This document shows positions 34,139 to 45,069 of a stretch of DNA of 64,000 nt, one piece after another; the first letter of the stretch is position 1; every line of letters begins with the position of its first letter. The DNA is from Amorphophallus konjac (Eukaryota > Streptophyta > Magnoliopsida > Alismatales > Araceae), in assembly GCA_022559845.1 (NCBI GenBank), contig CM040120.1, positions 170,482,334 through 170,546,333 on the forward strand, given 5' to 3'. The notes beneath the pieces are model-generated. The model was not told the origin of the DNA and made no database searches. It worked only from the letters and a program-made list of their open reading frames with translations. A program made the position numbers and the translations under genes.

Positions 34139-37100
34139 TGTCACGTCCTGAGCCTTTATTACAGCGGAAGACTCGCTCGGGGAGCGTGAACAGCTGGCAT
34201 GGTAAGCCTCTTGCAAGCAAGAATCAATCAGAGCGCAAGACAATCACACAAGTAAATGCAATTGCACAAGATTTAATCAAACTTCAACTTTATTTCATAA
34301 TGCTCAATATTCAAGATACAATCACTAATTTGATTTCCATTCTACTAGACTCAAGAAATAGGAAAATTACATTGACTCAATCTAGACACTTTAACTTCCT
34401 AAGTCTTCACTCTCATCTTTATAACACTTTCACTCGCTTCCGGACCAGCTACTAGTATAGCCCGAATCCGAATCCGAACTATTTCCATCTCCTGAAAAAC
34501 ATTGAAAAATAGGTCATGAGCACACTTGCCCAGTAGGTATCTTCGCATCAACATGAAGGCACTATTTAAGTAATTATCATTTTAGCTCTAAAGAAATAAG
34601 GTAAAATCATGCAAATGCGAATCAATCATGCGATCAAATCAATAGAAACAAGATAGCCATGTAAGATAGAATGATCAAGAATGAGCTAGTAAGAATATAA
34701 CAAGAACATGATATTGGCCTTCCATGAACAAGAATGTAACGAGATTGTACTAGCAAGCCACATATTCATCACACTAGTCTCTTTTGAGTACATAGTTCGT
34801 GAATTTCTGTGGAATATCAAGCAAGAATGTCATGTCGTGCAGTGGATCTTCACTTATTTATAGAAATAGTACTCCCAGCGCAATGCGACGCCAGTAGCAT
34901 CATACCCCATGGTTTATAAAATAGTATGTTTTCGGCAATCAGCCGAGGGGACTAGCATAGAGCCCTTGAACACAATCAGTGCTCGATCGCATCTTCAGTT
35001 ATAAATTAAGCTACTTCCACGCAGTATAACAGTAACGTATGGCCAAGAATATAGCACTTCCAATAATTCCATGATAACTAAAATCAATGAATGAATGCTT
35101 CAACATAAGAATGTAGGAGTCAAGAAATAGACTTTAAACAATGTCATGCTCATAGAAATAAATCGACAGCATAACGGTATTTTCCTTAACTTCCATTTCA
35201 TTTAGATCAAGTTAAGCAATATGACAAGTTCTAGATCATCAAGGTTTGTCTAAAATCATTGGAATATCAACTCTTGGTCAAACCTTGGGGTAACACAAAC
35301 AAGCTATGTAACGGTCATTTGCTGGGCCGTTACATTATGTAACGCGCCAGTAATAGGCCGTTATAGTGATCCGAGTCCAGAAGGATAAAAATAGACCCAG
35401 AGGAATGTGACGGTCTGGCACTGGGCCGTTACGTGATCCTGACGGTCCAGTTCAAGGCCGTTACATTTCAAGAATCAAAACCACAATAGAGTGTTCTAAT
35501 TAATGGGCTTTCATTGGTACAACCAACTCGGCGTCCTCGTGGGAATCCCAGGCTCGTGAAGAATTATGGAGGCCTTGAAATAATGATTTCCTATTCCATT
35601 GGAAGGAATATCCAATAGAGAGGTCCTCATGTCCAAGATGGTGTTCCTATAGTGCAAAGTGTGAACTAATGACAACATACCGGAATATGTGCCATGTACG
35701 TATAGAATTGACTCTATTGACAAAGAGAGACATGTATAATCAAAGTGAAAATCGTGGTGAACTCCGTCAATACAACATCTAAAAGTCATGCTTTATAATA
35801 CAAGACTATAGAATTTTGGCATGAAATTAACATATCCTTAAAATATCACTAAGATATCAAAACATGCAATACCTATCATGCACAATCAGATATCCAAAAA
35901 AAATAATATAATCAGGTTAAAACTTAAGTAACTATGCTTAATCAATAAATAATCTTGGCAAGTTATTTTATGTCTTAGGTTTGACAGAACGCAGGATATA
36001 ACGGTCTTAAGAGGGGGCGTCACAGTGAAAGTGACGGTCATGATCAAGGCGTTACTTGAATGTAACGCGTCTGTCCAAGCGCGTTAGAAACATCCGTGCA
36101 ATTTAAATACTACAGAGTTTGTAACGGTCTGTAGTAGGGCCGTTACTTGAACGTGACGGTCCTATGCTAGTGCGTTACAGTATCTGTTAACAGAAAACAA
36201 TCATAGAAACTAAGAGATCAACTCACATCATGTCTTTTATCACAACATGATGAGTTTCTAGTCATGTTAACGAAGTAAGGCCATCTACATGCATAGGTAA
36301 TCATGAATAGATGAATAGTCATGTTTTAATTTCTTAATTTGGCTAAGAGGTGCATGATGTGCATAGAACAAATAAAACATGAAATCAATGCTCTATAATG
36401 CATGGAATTCAATCAAACCAGAGGGCTTTTAGTCCTATCATGCTATTTTTGTCGTTCATGAGATAACCTACCTCTTACTTAGACTGTAGTTTCTGAATTT
36501 GGTTGAGAACCCTGCCCTAGATCCCTTCCTTCTCTTATGACTTTTTCAGCAACTTCTTTAGGCTCTAACTCCACACCCTCTTGACCTAAAGATGTGAAAT
36601 TCGGAGGGGAGTTAGTCTAAAGTATTGTAAATAAATACCTCTAAAGAACTTACCTGAGATAATGACTCCTTACCTTGCTTCTTTACGTCCCAAAAGTAGG
36701 GGTCGCACAGTTCAGAACTATGCCCTATTTATAGAGTTTAGGCTAGGGTTTAAGGATTAGATCGAGTTTAGAGTCTTTATTTCATCAAATCCCAATCTCT
36801 AAGAGTCCTTAGTAACATTACAAGCCTTCCCAAGTCGATCCATAGTGGATAGGAACATCAAGTTCTAATCTTTTCATGAGTTCCTTCACTCACGATACTT
36901 ACAGGCATGTAACGGTCTGGAGACCACGCGTTACATGGATGTAGCGGTCTTACGATCGACCATTACAGTCATCGTAGGTAGAATTTCTAAATCATTAAAA
37001 CTCTTTTGTTAATTATCCACAACATTATATATATATAATTAATACTTATCCTAAAATCCGTGGATAGGCTTGAATACCTTCTAGAATATGGGCCTAACTT

Positions 37101-37251
37101 AATGGGCCAGAGTTAAAACCTTTTGGACTTTAATTAAGTGGGTTGGGTTAATTGATTAACACCACTTGGCCTTATAATGACTTATTAATCAAATAAACCA
37201 TTTATAAATTTATTTAGGCCTTTATTATTTATGAAGTTCTAGGGCACTACA
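34139..37251 (-). repeat. 5' LTR of the minus-strand Tekay-like element
   Basis: 3113 bp, TGTCACGTCC at 34139 to GGCACTACA at 37251, followed by GGCAG. It retains all 11 dyad modules of the partner LTR, starting at 35309, and a better TATA box. Confidence 0.95.
36725..36734 (-). promoter_or_regulatory. TATA box of the 5' LTR
   Basis: The plus strand reads CTATTTATAG, so the minus strand is CTATAAATAG, a canonical plant TATA box. It is about 520 bp from the LTR start, which sets U3 to roughly that length. The 3' LTR has one change that spoils it. Confidence 0.7.
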
Positions 37252-37256
37252 GGCAG

Positions 37257-38484
37257 GATTGCACCTCCTGTCATTTACCTTGAAGCCAATGAAGCCAAGG
37301 TTGACCAGCACCATGGCCATATCAAGATCCCTGAGGGTCTCATCAAACCAATAGCCGGCCTCGACCCTCTTATTGTTGAACCTTTCAAGACATTGGAGGT
37401 GGCACAAGTCGATGGCCCCATCGTCTTATTCTATACAGCTGAATAACACCCTACACGGGAGGATACCGATTGTCATCTCCCTGAAGATATGGAGAACCCG
37501 TTGGTCCCCATTCAAGGGCTAACCTTCACAACGGATCGAGTGGCTAAGATGTTCCGGAAGCAGGGCATTCCCTCTGGCCAGCCTCACAAAGAGAAAGAAG
37601 CATTCAAAAGGCTTTGGTATCCTGCCAGCCTAGACAAAGAATTAAGGCGTGTCTCCCAGCACCCCGGATTAGGGTTCACCCTTGAAGAATACTATTACAG
37701 TGGGCGCTATGAGGTGGATATCATTTCCGCCTTCTTCCCAACAAAAGATAGCCCACTGGGGGCAACTTATGATGAATACCCGATGGAGACTGAACATTTT
37801 GGGTTGGCTCAATTGAGAGATCTCGAATCAAAAGCCATGGCCCCTTGCAGGTGCTGGGAGCAGGTTTATCCTGAAGAAACGGCCCTTCAAGCCAGATTTG
37901 ATACGGACAGGAGTAGCGAAGCCGAAGACGCTGAAGAAGTAGGACTCTCCTTCTCCTGCATCCCTTCTTTAGCAACGACATTAGCACCCCATGGGCCAAT
38001 CAAGGAAATGGCTATTGATACCGATCGGGAAATACCTGCCGGAAGAGAACAAGCCACCTCCACTGAGGTTACGGCAATTTGAAGCAACATGAGGACGGGA
38101 GCGCCCGTACCCATTGCAAGGCCGGAACGCCATCCCTCCGAGCCAATGATGAACAAATGTCAGCCTCTCCAGACTGCTAACTCATTAGCTGAAGCTGGAA
38201 CTGCAAAAAGTCTACTAATAAAGCAACTCCCACAGCTGTCACCGGTTGAACTAGAAGCTCTCAACAAAGCCAGGGGGCAGCACAATGAAGAGGTTGAAGT
38301 TTTTGAACTTGTGGATGATGTTCCAGACTTCATTGACCTCCAGCCGGCTCCCCCGAAAATAGAAGACGGAGGCCAAGCCACTATCGACGAACTAATAGAA
38401 GTCAATTTGGGAAGTGAGGATGACCCCAGGCCAACTTTCCTTAGTGCTCAACTATCTCCTGAAGAGCAGGAGACGTACGTCTAG
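37257..38484 (+). pseudogene. Ogre-like protease-RT linker
   Basis: Continues from 15735. Text such as HHGHIKIPEGLIKPIAGLDP, GLTFTTDRVAKMFRKQGIPS, KEAFKRLWYPASLDKELRR and GFTLEEYYYSGRYEVDIISA belongs to the long region between protease and RT in Ogre-like polyproteins. Stops at about 37444 and 38080 and a frame change near 38085 break it. The last part, DELIEVNLGSEDDPRPTFLS, is the usual lead into RT. No catalytic function is known for this linker. Confidence 0.75.
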
Positions 38485-39540
38485 TTGCTGCAAGAATATC
38501 GGGATTGCTTCTCCAAGAGTTACAAAGAGATGCCATGACTTAGCCCCGTAGTTTCACAACATGAGCTGGCCATAAATCCTGAAGCAGAGCCAGTGAAGCA
38601 GCCACCCCGACGTATGAGATCCGAGCTCATCACTCAAATATGCAATGAAGTGGACAAGCTCATTGATATGGGTTTCATCGAAGAGAATCAATACACCACG
38701 TGGCTGGCCAATAATGTGCCCGTGAAGAAGAAGAATGGGCAGATCCGGATATGTGTAGACTTCCGAGATCTGAATAAGGCATGTCCTAAGGATGACTTTC
38801 CGGTGCCAATAACGGAAGTCATGATTGATGCTACAATCGGCCACGAGGCCCTGTCATTCATGGATCAAGGCTATCTAGGGGTTACCCCCGCCAAGGAATA
38901 TCTCCGAGCTGAGATCTCTTCAAGGCCGACTGGCTTATATCCAGCGATTTATATCCAACTTGTCAGGTCAGTGTCACCCCTTTCACAAGTTAATGATGAA
39001 AGATGTTCTCTTTTACTGGGATGAAGAATGCCAAACAGCCCTAGACAAGCTGAAAGATTACCTGAAGACTCCTCCAGTGCTTGGCGCACAGGTGAAAAGA
39101 CGGCCTCTGATTTTGTATATAGGAGCCACCTACTACTCTCTGGGGGTAATGCTGGCCCAAAATAATGAAGAAGGAAAAGAACAAGCCCTCTACTATCTCA
39201 GTCAAAGACTAGTCAGAGTTGAAGAAAAATATACTTTCATCGAGAAGGTCTGCTTGGCGCTGGTCTATGCCGTCAAGAAACTCCGGCACTATATGCTGTC
39301 ACATGAAATAAGACTGATATCCAAGGCTGATCCACTAAAGTATATCCTATCTCAGTCGGTGCTCAAAGGCCGCTTAGGTAAATGGGCGGTAATTCTCAAG
39401 GAGTTCGACAACTCCTATGTACCGCAGAAAGCTGTTAAAGGTCAGGCCATCACAGATTTCTTTGTTGCGCACCCAACACCTGAAGACTGTCCGCTGGAGA
39501 CAGAACTCCTTGGAGGCAGACCAAGTGCAACGCACTCTGT
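38485..39540 (+). pseudogene. Ogre-like reverse transcriptase with catalytic core deleted
   Basis: The N-terminal RT is clear: LAINPEAEPVKQPPRRM, CNEVDKLIDMGFIEE, KKKNGQIRICVDFRDLNKAC and PKDDFPVPITEVMIDATIGH. After ALSFMD (about 38865) the text jumps to the thumb/connection (SGQCHPFHKLMMKDVLFYWD, 38960 on). About 100 residues including the YxDD box are missing, so it cannot reverse transcribe. Connection and RNase H-like text follows: PLILYIGATYYSLGVMLAQN, RVEEKYTFIEKVCLALVYAV and ILSQSVLKGRLGKWAVILKE. Confidence 0.88.
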
Positions 39541-40031
39541 GGCAGTTGTATTTTGATGGTGGATCCCGAATTGATACTCTGACAACTGGATCAGCTAGAG
39601 TTGGAGCTGGCGCGGGCATAGTCCTGAAGTCTCCCGAGGGGGAAGTCATTTATACTTCCTGCTCGATAAACAAGCCCTACACAAACAACAAAGCAGAGTA
39701 TGATGCCTTGATTATCGGGCTACAGATCGCTCTATCTATGAAGATTCGAATGCTTGAGGCATTCGGGGATTCCATGCTCGTTATAAAACAAGTGGGAGGG
39801 GAGGTCGATGTGTGGAAGGAGGAGCTTCTCCGTAACCACCAGTTGGCGCTGCGCCTGATGGCGAATTTCTACTTCATCAAAGTGGAGCATATTAATCGAG
39901 GACAGAATGCCCAGGCAGATGCCCTCGCAAAGTTGGCCAGTTCCCTAGCAGTCCTACCGGACACAAGCCTGAATATAAACGTCATCAATAGACGTCAGGT
40001 CCCCTGTATGATTGAGGCCCTGCCTAATTAA
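39541..40031 (+). pseudogene. Ogre-like archaeal-type RNase H domain
   Basis: After a frame change near 39530 the frame reads LWQLYFDGGSRIDTLTTGSA, then AGIVLKSPEGEVIY, NKAEYDALIIGLQIALS with catalytic Glu, and AFGDSMLVIKQVGGE with catalytic Asp, then NAQADALAKLASSLA. A second RNase H after the connection domain is normal in Tat/Ogre elements. A stop at 40029 separates it from integrase. Confidence 0.85.
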
Positions 40032-40089
40032 GAAGGAAATGAAGTGGCAACAATGGAGGAAGTTCAACAACACGATTGGCGAGAGCACC

Positions 40090-41377
40090 TCCTCCGCTGG
40101 TTCCAGCACTAGCAGCTCCCGAAGGAGAAAGAGTAGAGGATGAAATTGTTCAGAATCAAGGACTCCTACGAGTTAAGGAACGGAACTTTGTTCCAAATAA
40201 TGGCGGATGCCCAGAAGGAAATTCTACTCTGTTGCCTGTCTACAGAAGAAGCACGGCAGGTAATGAAAGAAGTGCATGCTGGGTCAGCAGGGGACCATCA
40301 TGCCGTTCCAAAAATAAAGATTGAAATAATGAAATTAGGCTACTATTGGCCCACTATATTTGATGACTGCTGCAAGTTGCCAAGTCATGTCTGAAATGCC
40401 AAGAGCACGCCACCGTGCCAAGAAGGCCTCCAGTGCCGCTACACCCCACTATCCCAAGTTGGTCGTTTGCATAATGGGGCACAGATGTAGTGGGACCATT
40501 ACCGGCATCTTCATCAGGGTGCAAGTATATTCTAGCAGCCACAAACTATTTTTCCAGATGGGCGGAAGCAGTGGAGCTAAGAGAAGTGACAGGGGAGCTG
40601 GTCGCCAGGTCCTTCCGTCAGTTAATAATATTACGATTCGGGGTCCCCAGCCGAATTATCTCCGACAACGGCAGCCATTTCAGAAACCAGAAGGTGTAAC
40701 GGTTAGCCGACAAGTACAAAATTGATTGGAGGACATCATCCCCCTACAATCGGCAAGCTAATGGACTGGCAGAAGCGTTCAACAAGACTCTCTGCACCCT
40801 ATTAGCCAAGACCGTCAACTCTAGCAAGAGAGACTGGGAAGAGATGATGTACAAAACATTGTGGGCTTATCGTACAGTTTACAAAACCCCAACCGGCAGT
40901 TCACCCTTCTCCCTGGTTTACGGATCGGAGGTGGTAGTGCCGATAGAGCTGGAAGTACCGTCACTAAGAGTCATTATACAACACGGCTTGACAAACGGCG
41001 AACAGACAAATATAGAAAGAAGACTAGAAGAGCTCGCTGAGCTCAAGGGGAGGCACCTTCGGGCACAACAAAACATCCGGCTGTATCAAGCTTGCATGGC
41101 CCGCGTCTTCGACAAACTGGTCAAAGGATGAGAATTCAAGAAAGGCAACCTAGTTATGGCCAAGAAAAGAGAAGTAATGGCCTCCAACCCCAAAGGGAAG
41201 TTGGTTGAAAATAGGGTTGGACCGTATGTTGTCCACCAAGTCTATGAAGGGGGTACCTACGTTCTCGTAGACCACAAGGGGGTAGTGCACTTCTCCCCGC
41301 TCAATGGGAAACATTTGAAGCTGTATCACTCAGCCATGTCAGCGTTCGAAGAATGCCCAAAATCTACCTTGGTCTAG
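40090..41377 (+). pseudogene. Ogre-like integrase, many stops
   Basis: Zinc-binding part: GDHHAVPKIKIEIMKLGYYW and PTIFDDCCK (40290-40375). Core in another frame: KYILAATNYFSRWAEAVELR, LRFGVPSRIISDNGSHFRNQ with a catalytic Asp (40630-40690), then RQANGLAEAFNKTLC with the catalytic Glu (40755-40795). C-terminal part: PFSLVYGSEVVVPIELEVPS, then GKLVENRVGPYVVHQVYEGG and NGKHLKLY up to 41377. Frame changes near 40090, 40370, 40470 and 40710, and stops at about 40700 and 41129. No chromodomain, as expected. Confidence 0.87.
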
Positions 41378-41629
41378 TGACACTCCGCCCTGGCCGAGCT
41401 CTCAAAAAATATACCCACTTATCTCATGCCAATTCCGAGGCCGTTGGCCAACAATTGTAGAAGCCCCCTCGGTGCACACTAATCCCTGGGCCCCTTGAGA
41501 ACCCTTGTTGGTCTCACTGAGCTGGCACCATACACCTTATCACCACGGTGGACCTTACATCCGCGTCAGTGCAGAAACCATTTCCTTTGCGCTGGCATTA
41601 TCCCCGTTCCTGTGAACACACAATTTCGG

Positions 41630-42030
41630 CCCAAGGCTTCGTGCCCCAACCATCCACTTATACAAATATCGCGGTCACGGGCCTTACGCTCGAATGGGCA
41701 TAAATCATATCCCTTGCGTTGGTATTTGTCCTTATCGACGAATAAACCTCTTTTCTGGCACAAGGCTTCGTGCCCCAGCCATCTATCTATACAATACCGC
41801 CATCACAGGCCTTACGTCCGAATCGGCAGAAATCCTATCCCATGCGTTGGTATTTGTCCTTACTGACGAATAAACCCCTTTTCTGGCACAAGCCTTCGTG
41901 CCATAGCCAACTTATACAAATATCACCATCACAGACCTTACGCCAAATCGACAGGAATTCTCCCTTTGCGTTGGCATTATCTTCTTGCCAATGAATAAAC
42001 CCTTTCGGCACAAGGCTACATGCCCTGGCC
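41630..42030 (+). repeat. degenerate tandem repeat, about 125-bp unit
   Basis: AAGGCTTCGTGCCCC recurs with changes at about 41633, 41763, 41888 and 42012. Each unit also holds CTTATACAAATATC, GGCCTTACG and TTGCGTTGGTATTTGTCC...AATAAACC. It is in the 3' non-coding region of the Ogre-like element and shares the AATAAACC word with the next array, so the two may be related. Confidence 0.85.
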
Positions 42031-42134
42031 AATAGTTGTATATTACTATGCAAATAAACAAAATAATCAAGGTCGAGCTCCATACACTGGCCGATATTTC
42101 TATAAAAAAGAAGAAAAAAAGAAAGAAAAATTGG

Positions 42135-42345
42135 GTTTAAAATAGAGGTGCCCCACAAGTCTTGCTAAGACACTTTGGACAAGGGAAAAAATGATTGTAA
42201 CCTGGCTGTAGTGAAAACCCGAAAGGGTGCTGCAGGAAAAATTGGGTATCCCACCACGTGAAAACCCGAGAGGGCGCGTGGGCAAAAGCAAGAGGGGGCT
42301 GACCCCGGTGAAAACCCGAAAGGGCACTTGGGTCAGTAATGTGGT
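42135..42345 (+). repeat. GTGAAAACCCGAAAGGGC triplet, first copy
   Basis: Three near-identical 20-bp words start at 42211, 42258 and 42308 (spacing 47 and 50 bp), in a block starting TTTAAAATAGAGGTGCC. The block returns at 43570-43795 with the same internal spacing. Confidence 0.85.
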
Positions 42346-42424
42346 AACCAAAAGTTCCTCTTCTCTTTCATCCCTTTTAAACTCTGGATAGGATGTTCAT
42401 CATAGTGCCACTGGAAGTCTTCCC

Positions 42425-43420
42425 TCAAACCGTTAACCCTGACCTTTCATCCTCGTTAATGAATAAACCTATCTCTTTGGTTCGGCATCTACCCAATGTC
42501 GAAGAACAAACCAATGTTGTTTCTTGTCATCATCAGCAGGATCAGTCAATGAACCGTTAACCCGGACCTTTCGTCCTCGTTAATGAATAAACCTATCTCT
42601 TTGCTTCGGCATCTACCCAATTTCGATGAACAAACCAATGCTGTTTCTTGTCATCATCGGCAGGATCAGTCAATGAACCGTTAACCCGGACCTTTCATCC
42701 TCGTTAATGAATAAACCTATCTCTTTGCTTCGACATCTACCCCAGCTGATGAACAAACCAATGTTGTTTCTTCTCATCATCGGCAGGATCAGTCAATGAA
42801 CCATTAACCCGGACCTTTCATCCTCGTTAATGAATAAACCTATATCTTGCTTTGACATTTACACAATGTCGATGAACAAACCAATGTTGATTCTTGTCAT
42901 CTTCGGCAAGATCAGTCAGTGAACCATTAACCCAGACCCTTCGTCCTTGTCAATGAATAAACCTATCTCTTTGCTTCGTCATCAACCCAATGTCGATGAA
43001 CAAACCAATGCTATTTCTTGTCATCATCGGTAGAATCAGTCAATGAACCGTTAACCCGGACCTTTCATCCTCGTTAATGAATAAACCTATCTCTTTGCTT
43101 CGGCATCTACCCCAGCCGATGAACAAACCAATGTTGTTTCTTGTCATCATCGGCAGGATCAGTCAATGAACCATTAACCCGGACCTTTCATCCTCGTTAA
43201 TGAATAAACCTATATCTTGCTTCGACATTTACCCAATGTCGATGAACAAACCAATGCTGATTCTTGTCATCTTCGGCAAGATCAGTCAGTGAACCATTAA
43301 CCCAGACCCTTCGTCCTCGTTAATGAATAAACCTATCTATGCTTAGGCATTTAGCCAGTGCTGATGAACGAGCTACCATTGACCCTTGTCATCATTGGCA
43401 AGACCGGTCAATATCCCGTT
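42425..43420 (+). repeat. tandem array, eight copies of a 124-bp unit
   Basis: The unit contains CGTTAACCCGGACCTTTC, TCCTCGTTAATGAATAAACC, CATCTACCC, GATGAACAAACCAATG and TTCTTGTCATCATCGGCAGG. Copies start near 42429, 42552, 42677, 42801, 42925, 43049, 43173 and 43298, with a partial one after 43415. Variants such as CCCCAGCTGATG (42741) and CCCCAGCCGATG (43112) recur every third unit, giving a higher-order repeat of about 371 bp. Confidence 0.92.
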
Positions 43421-43569
43421 AACCCGGACCTTCCGTCCTCATTAATGGCTAAACCTCCTTTTGCTTCGGCATTTACCCATTGCTGATGAACAAACCCCCG
43501 CTCGTCTTAGCATCAATCCTACTAATCAACTCGTTGCCTTTGGCAAAGACAGGCAATCACGTTTCAAAA

Positions 43570-43795
43570 AACAAATTTGATGAGGCTTAAAATAGAGGTG
43601 CCTCGCCAAACTTATCAGGATATTTTGGATAGGGGCAAAAATGGCTATAACCCGGCTGTAATGAAAACCCGAAAGGGCACTGTAGGCAAAATTGGATACC
43701 CCCTCACGTGAAAACCAGAAAGGGCGCGTGGGCAAAAGTAAGAGGGGGCTGGCTTCGATGAAAACCTGAAAGGGTGCTTAAGTCAATAATGTGAT
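43570..43795 (+). repeat. GTGAAAACCCGAAAGGGC triplet, second copy
   Basis: Words start at 43661, 43708 and 43758 (again 47 and 50 bp apart). Together with the copy at 42135-42345 this block flanks the 124-bp array, as if the array expanded between two halves of a duplicated segment. Confidence 0.85.
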
Positions 43796-44150
43796 AAAAA
43801 AGAGAGAATATATATAGGGCATCATGGATGCGCCTAATTGGGCACGCCCAAAGGGAGCGCCATTTTAGCCCTCGCCGCCCATTCTTTTTAAAAATCTTTT
43901 GCACGCCGAATTAGCAGGCTTGAGGGGGCGCACCGTTTTAACGATAATGAAATGCCGCTCCATTTTAACGGCCAAGGCCATGACCGTGCCGTTTTAAGGT
44001 CCCTATGGGGTTGTGCTCCTCTAACAACATCTCGGTTGCACTAAATGAATATTATGTGCTGATCAGGTAGAGGGTACGCTCAATCTGGGTACATCTGCTA
44101 GTCCCGCGCCGCTCATTCCTCACTTGCGACAACAGCAGCTAGGGGGCATT
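43796..44150 (+). other. Ogre-like 3' region with GCCGTTTTAA words and polypurine tract
   Basis: Four variants of GCGCC(A/G)TTTTA start near 43857, 43929, 43955 and 43985. The purine run GCAGCTAGGGGGCATT ends at 44150, right before TGTTGACACC of the LTR, so it is the plus-strand primer. No ORF is supported. Confidence 0.7.
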
Positions 44151-44295
44151 TGTTGACACCAATTATGTGATCGATGGCAATCACACCCAACAACAAAATG
44201 AACACGACCGGCCAAAGAGCAAAAGCTGAAGGAAATTAATGCACAAGGGTCCCCTCGGACTACTGAAGCTCCATGTCATCTGGCAAGAGTGTCAG
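44151..44295 (+). repeat. 3' LTR of the Ogre-like element, first 145 bp
   Basis: Starts TGTTGACACCAATTATGTG after the polypurine tract and is cut by the chromovirus at 44296. The rest should lie beyond the right edge of the window. GTCAG (44291-44295) is the expected target duplication of that chromovirus. Confidence 0.75.
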
Positions 44296-44536
44296 TTTAA
44301 GACCCAGTAGTTAACAGATTCGGACCGGTATCGAAAATATAAAAAGATTCATGAGTTTAGATTATTTTAATGGGCTTAATGGGCCTAGTTTAGTGGGTTT
44401 ATCCATTTCTATAAGCTTTTGAAATCTAGATAGGGCAAATATACAATTTTACACCTTTTAATGCCTTATGGCAATTCAAGGTTTTATAACCAAAAAAAAT
44501 ATAATAAAATGTGTTTTTTTCCCACGTAGGGAGGTT

Positions 44537-44600
44537 CTCTCCCCTCTCCCTCTTTCTTTCTCTCCCCACGTCTCTCTTCCTCTCTCTCGCTCTCTCGATG
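44537..44600 (+). repeat. CT-rich tract in LTR
   Basis: An almost pure pyrimidine run (CTCTCTCC, CTTTCTTTCTC, CTCTCTCGCTCTC). Such tracts are common near plant transcription starts and in 5' leaders. TATA-like text (AAATATAATAAAATG) lies just before it at about 44497. Confidence 0.7.
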
Positions 44601-45069
44601 GTGTGATCACCTCGGGGCTTTGTAGGATTTGCAGGAGGTGTCCTTGGCAAGCCCAAGGCGTGGGAGGAGTGGTGTTGTCGTCGTAGAGGCGACCCATGGA
44701 GCATGGAGGCGGGAGATTCATTGTTTAAGCCGCGGTTCCTTCGTAAAGAACGACGAGGAACGACATAGCAATCGCGAAAACAAGTTGGGGGATGGATTCC
44801 TCTTTGTCTTAGGGTCATTTTCACCCCACTTGCATGCCCATTGTCTTATGCTTTCTTATAGTTTGAGTGAAAATTCATGAACATAGTCATTTATGTTTTA
44901 ATCCATGAAAATCACTCCATGGCCATTGTCTTTATGTTTTTGGATGTAAAAATGCCATAGAATGGATGTATGAAGGCAAGGAACAGGTCTAAACATGTTT
45001 TCCCATCGATTTGAATCGATTGGGAGGGATTCTGAATGAGTTTCCCACATTTCAGGTCCTTTGGACGAC

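Larger units (their letters stand above)
15741..37251 (-). mobile_element. Tekay-like chromovirus (Ty3-gypsy), complete but with nested Tat-B
   Basis: Two LTRs of about 3.11 kb (15741-18852 and 34139-37251) flank gag, protease, RT, RNase H, integrase and a chromodomain read on the minus strand. The element starts TGTAGTGCCC and ends GGTGTGACA, has an initiator-Met primer site and is bordered by GGCAG. Without the nested 10.6-kb Tat-B it is about 10.9 kb. The TATA box of the 5' LTR is intact, but the coding region has many stops, so it is inactive. Confidence 0.93.
14994..44295 (+). mobile_element. Ogre/Tat-like Ty3-gypsy element, split and partial
   Basis: The coding parts at 14994-15740 and 37257-41377 read in the same direction and join across the minus-strand chromovirus, whose 5-bp duplication GGCAG is present on both sides. 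Order: protease-region protein, long linker, RT, RNase H, integrase, then a 2.8-kb tandem-repeat-rich 3' region, polypurine tract and the first 145 bp of the 3' LTR. The 5' LTR and gag are missing left of 14994. Protease-region and linker text resembles Ogre-like members of Tat. Subtracting the nested chromovirus, about 7.8 kb remain. Confidence 0.8.

Noticed and set aside
43526..43904. Small minus-strand ORFs after the 124-bp array
   Set aside because: They translate the GTGAAAACCC repeat block in reverse and have no coding features.
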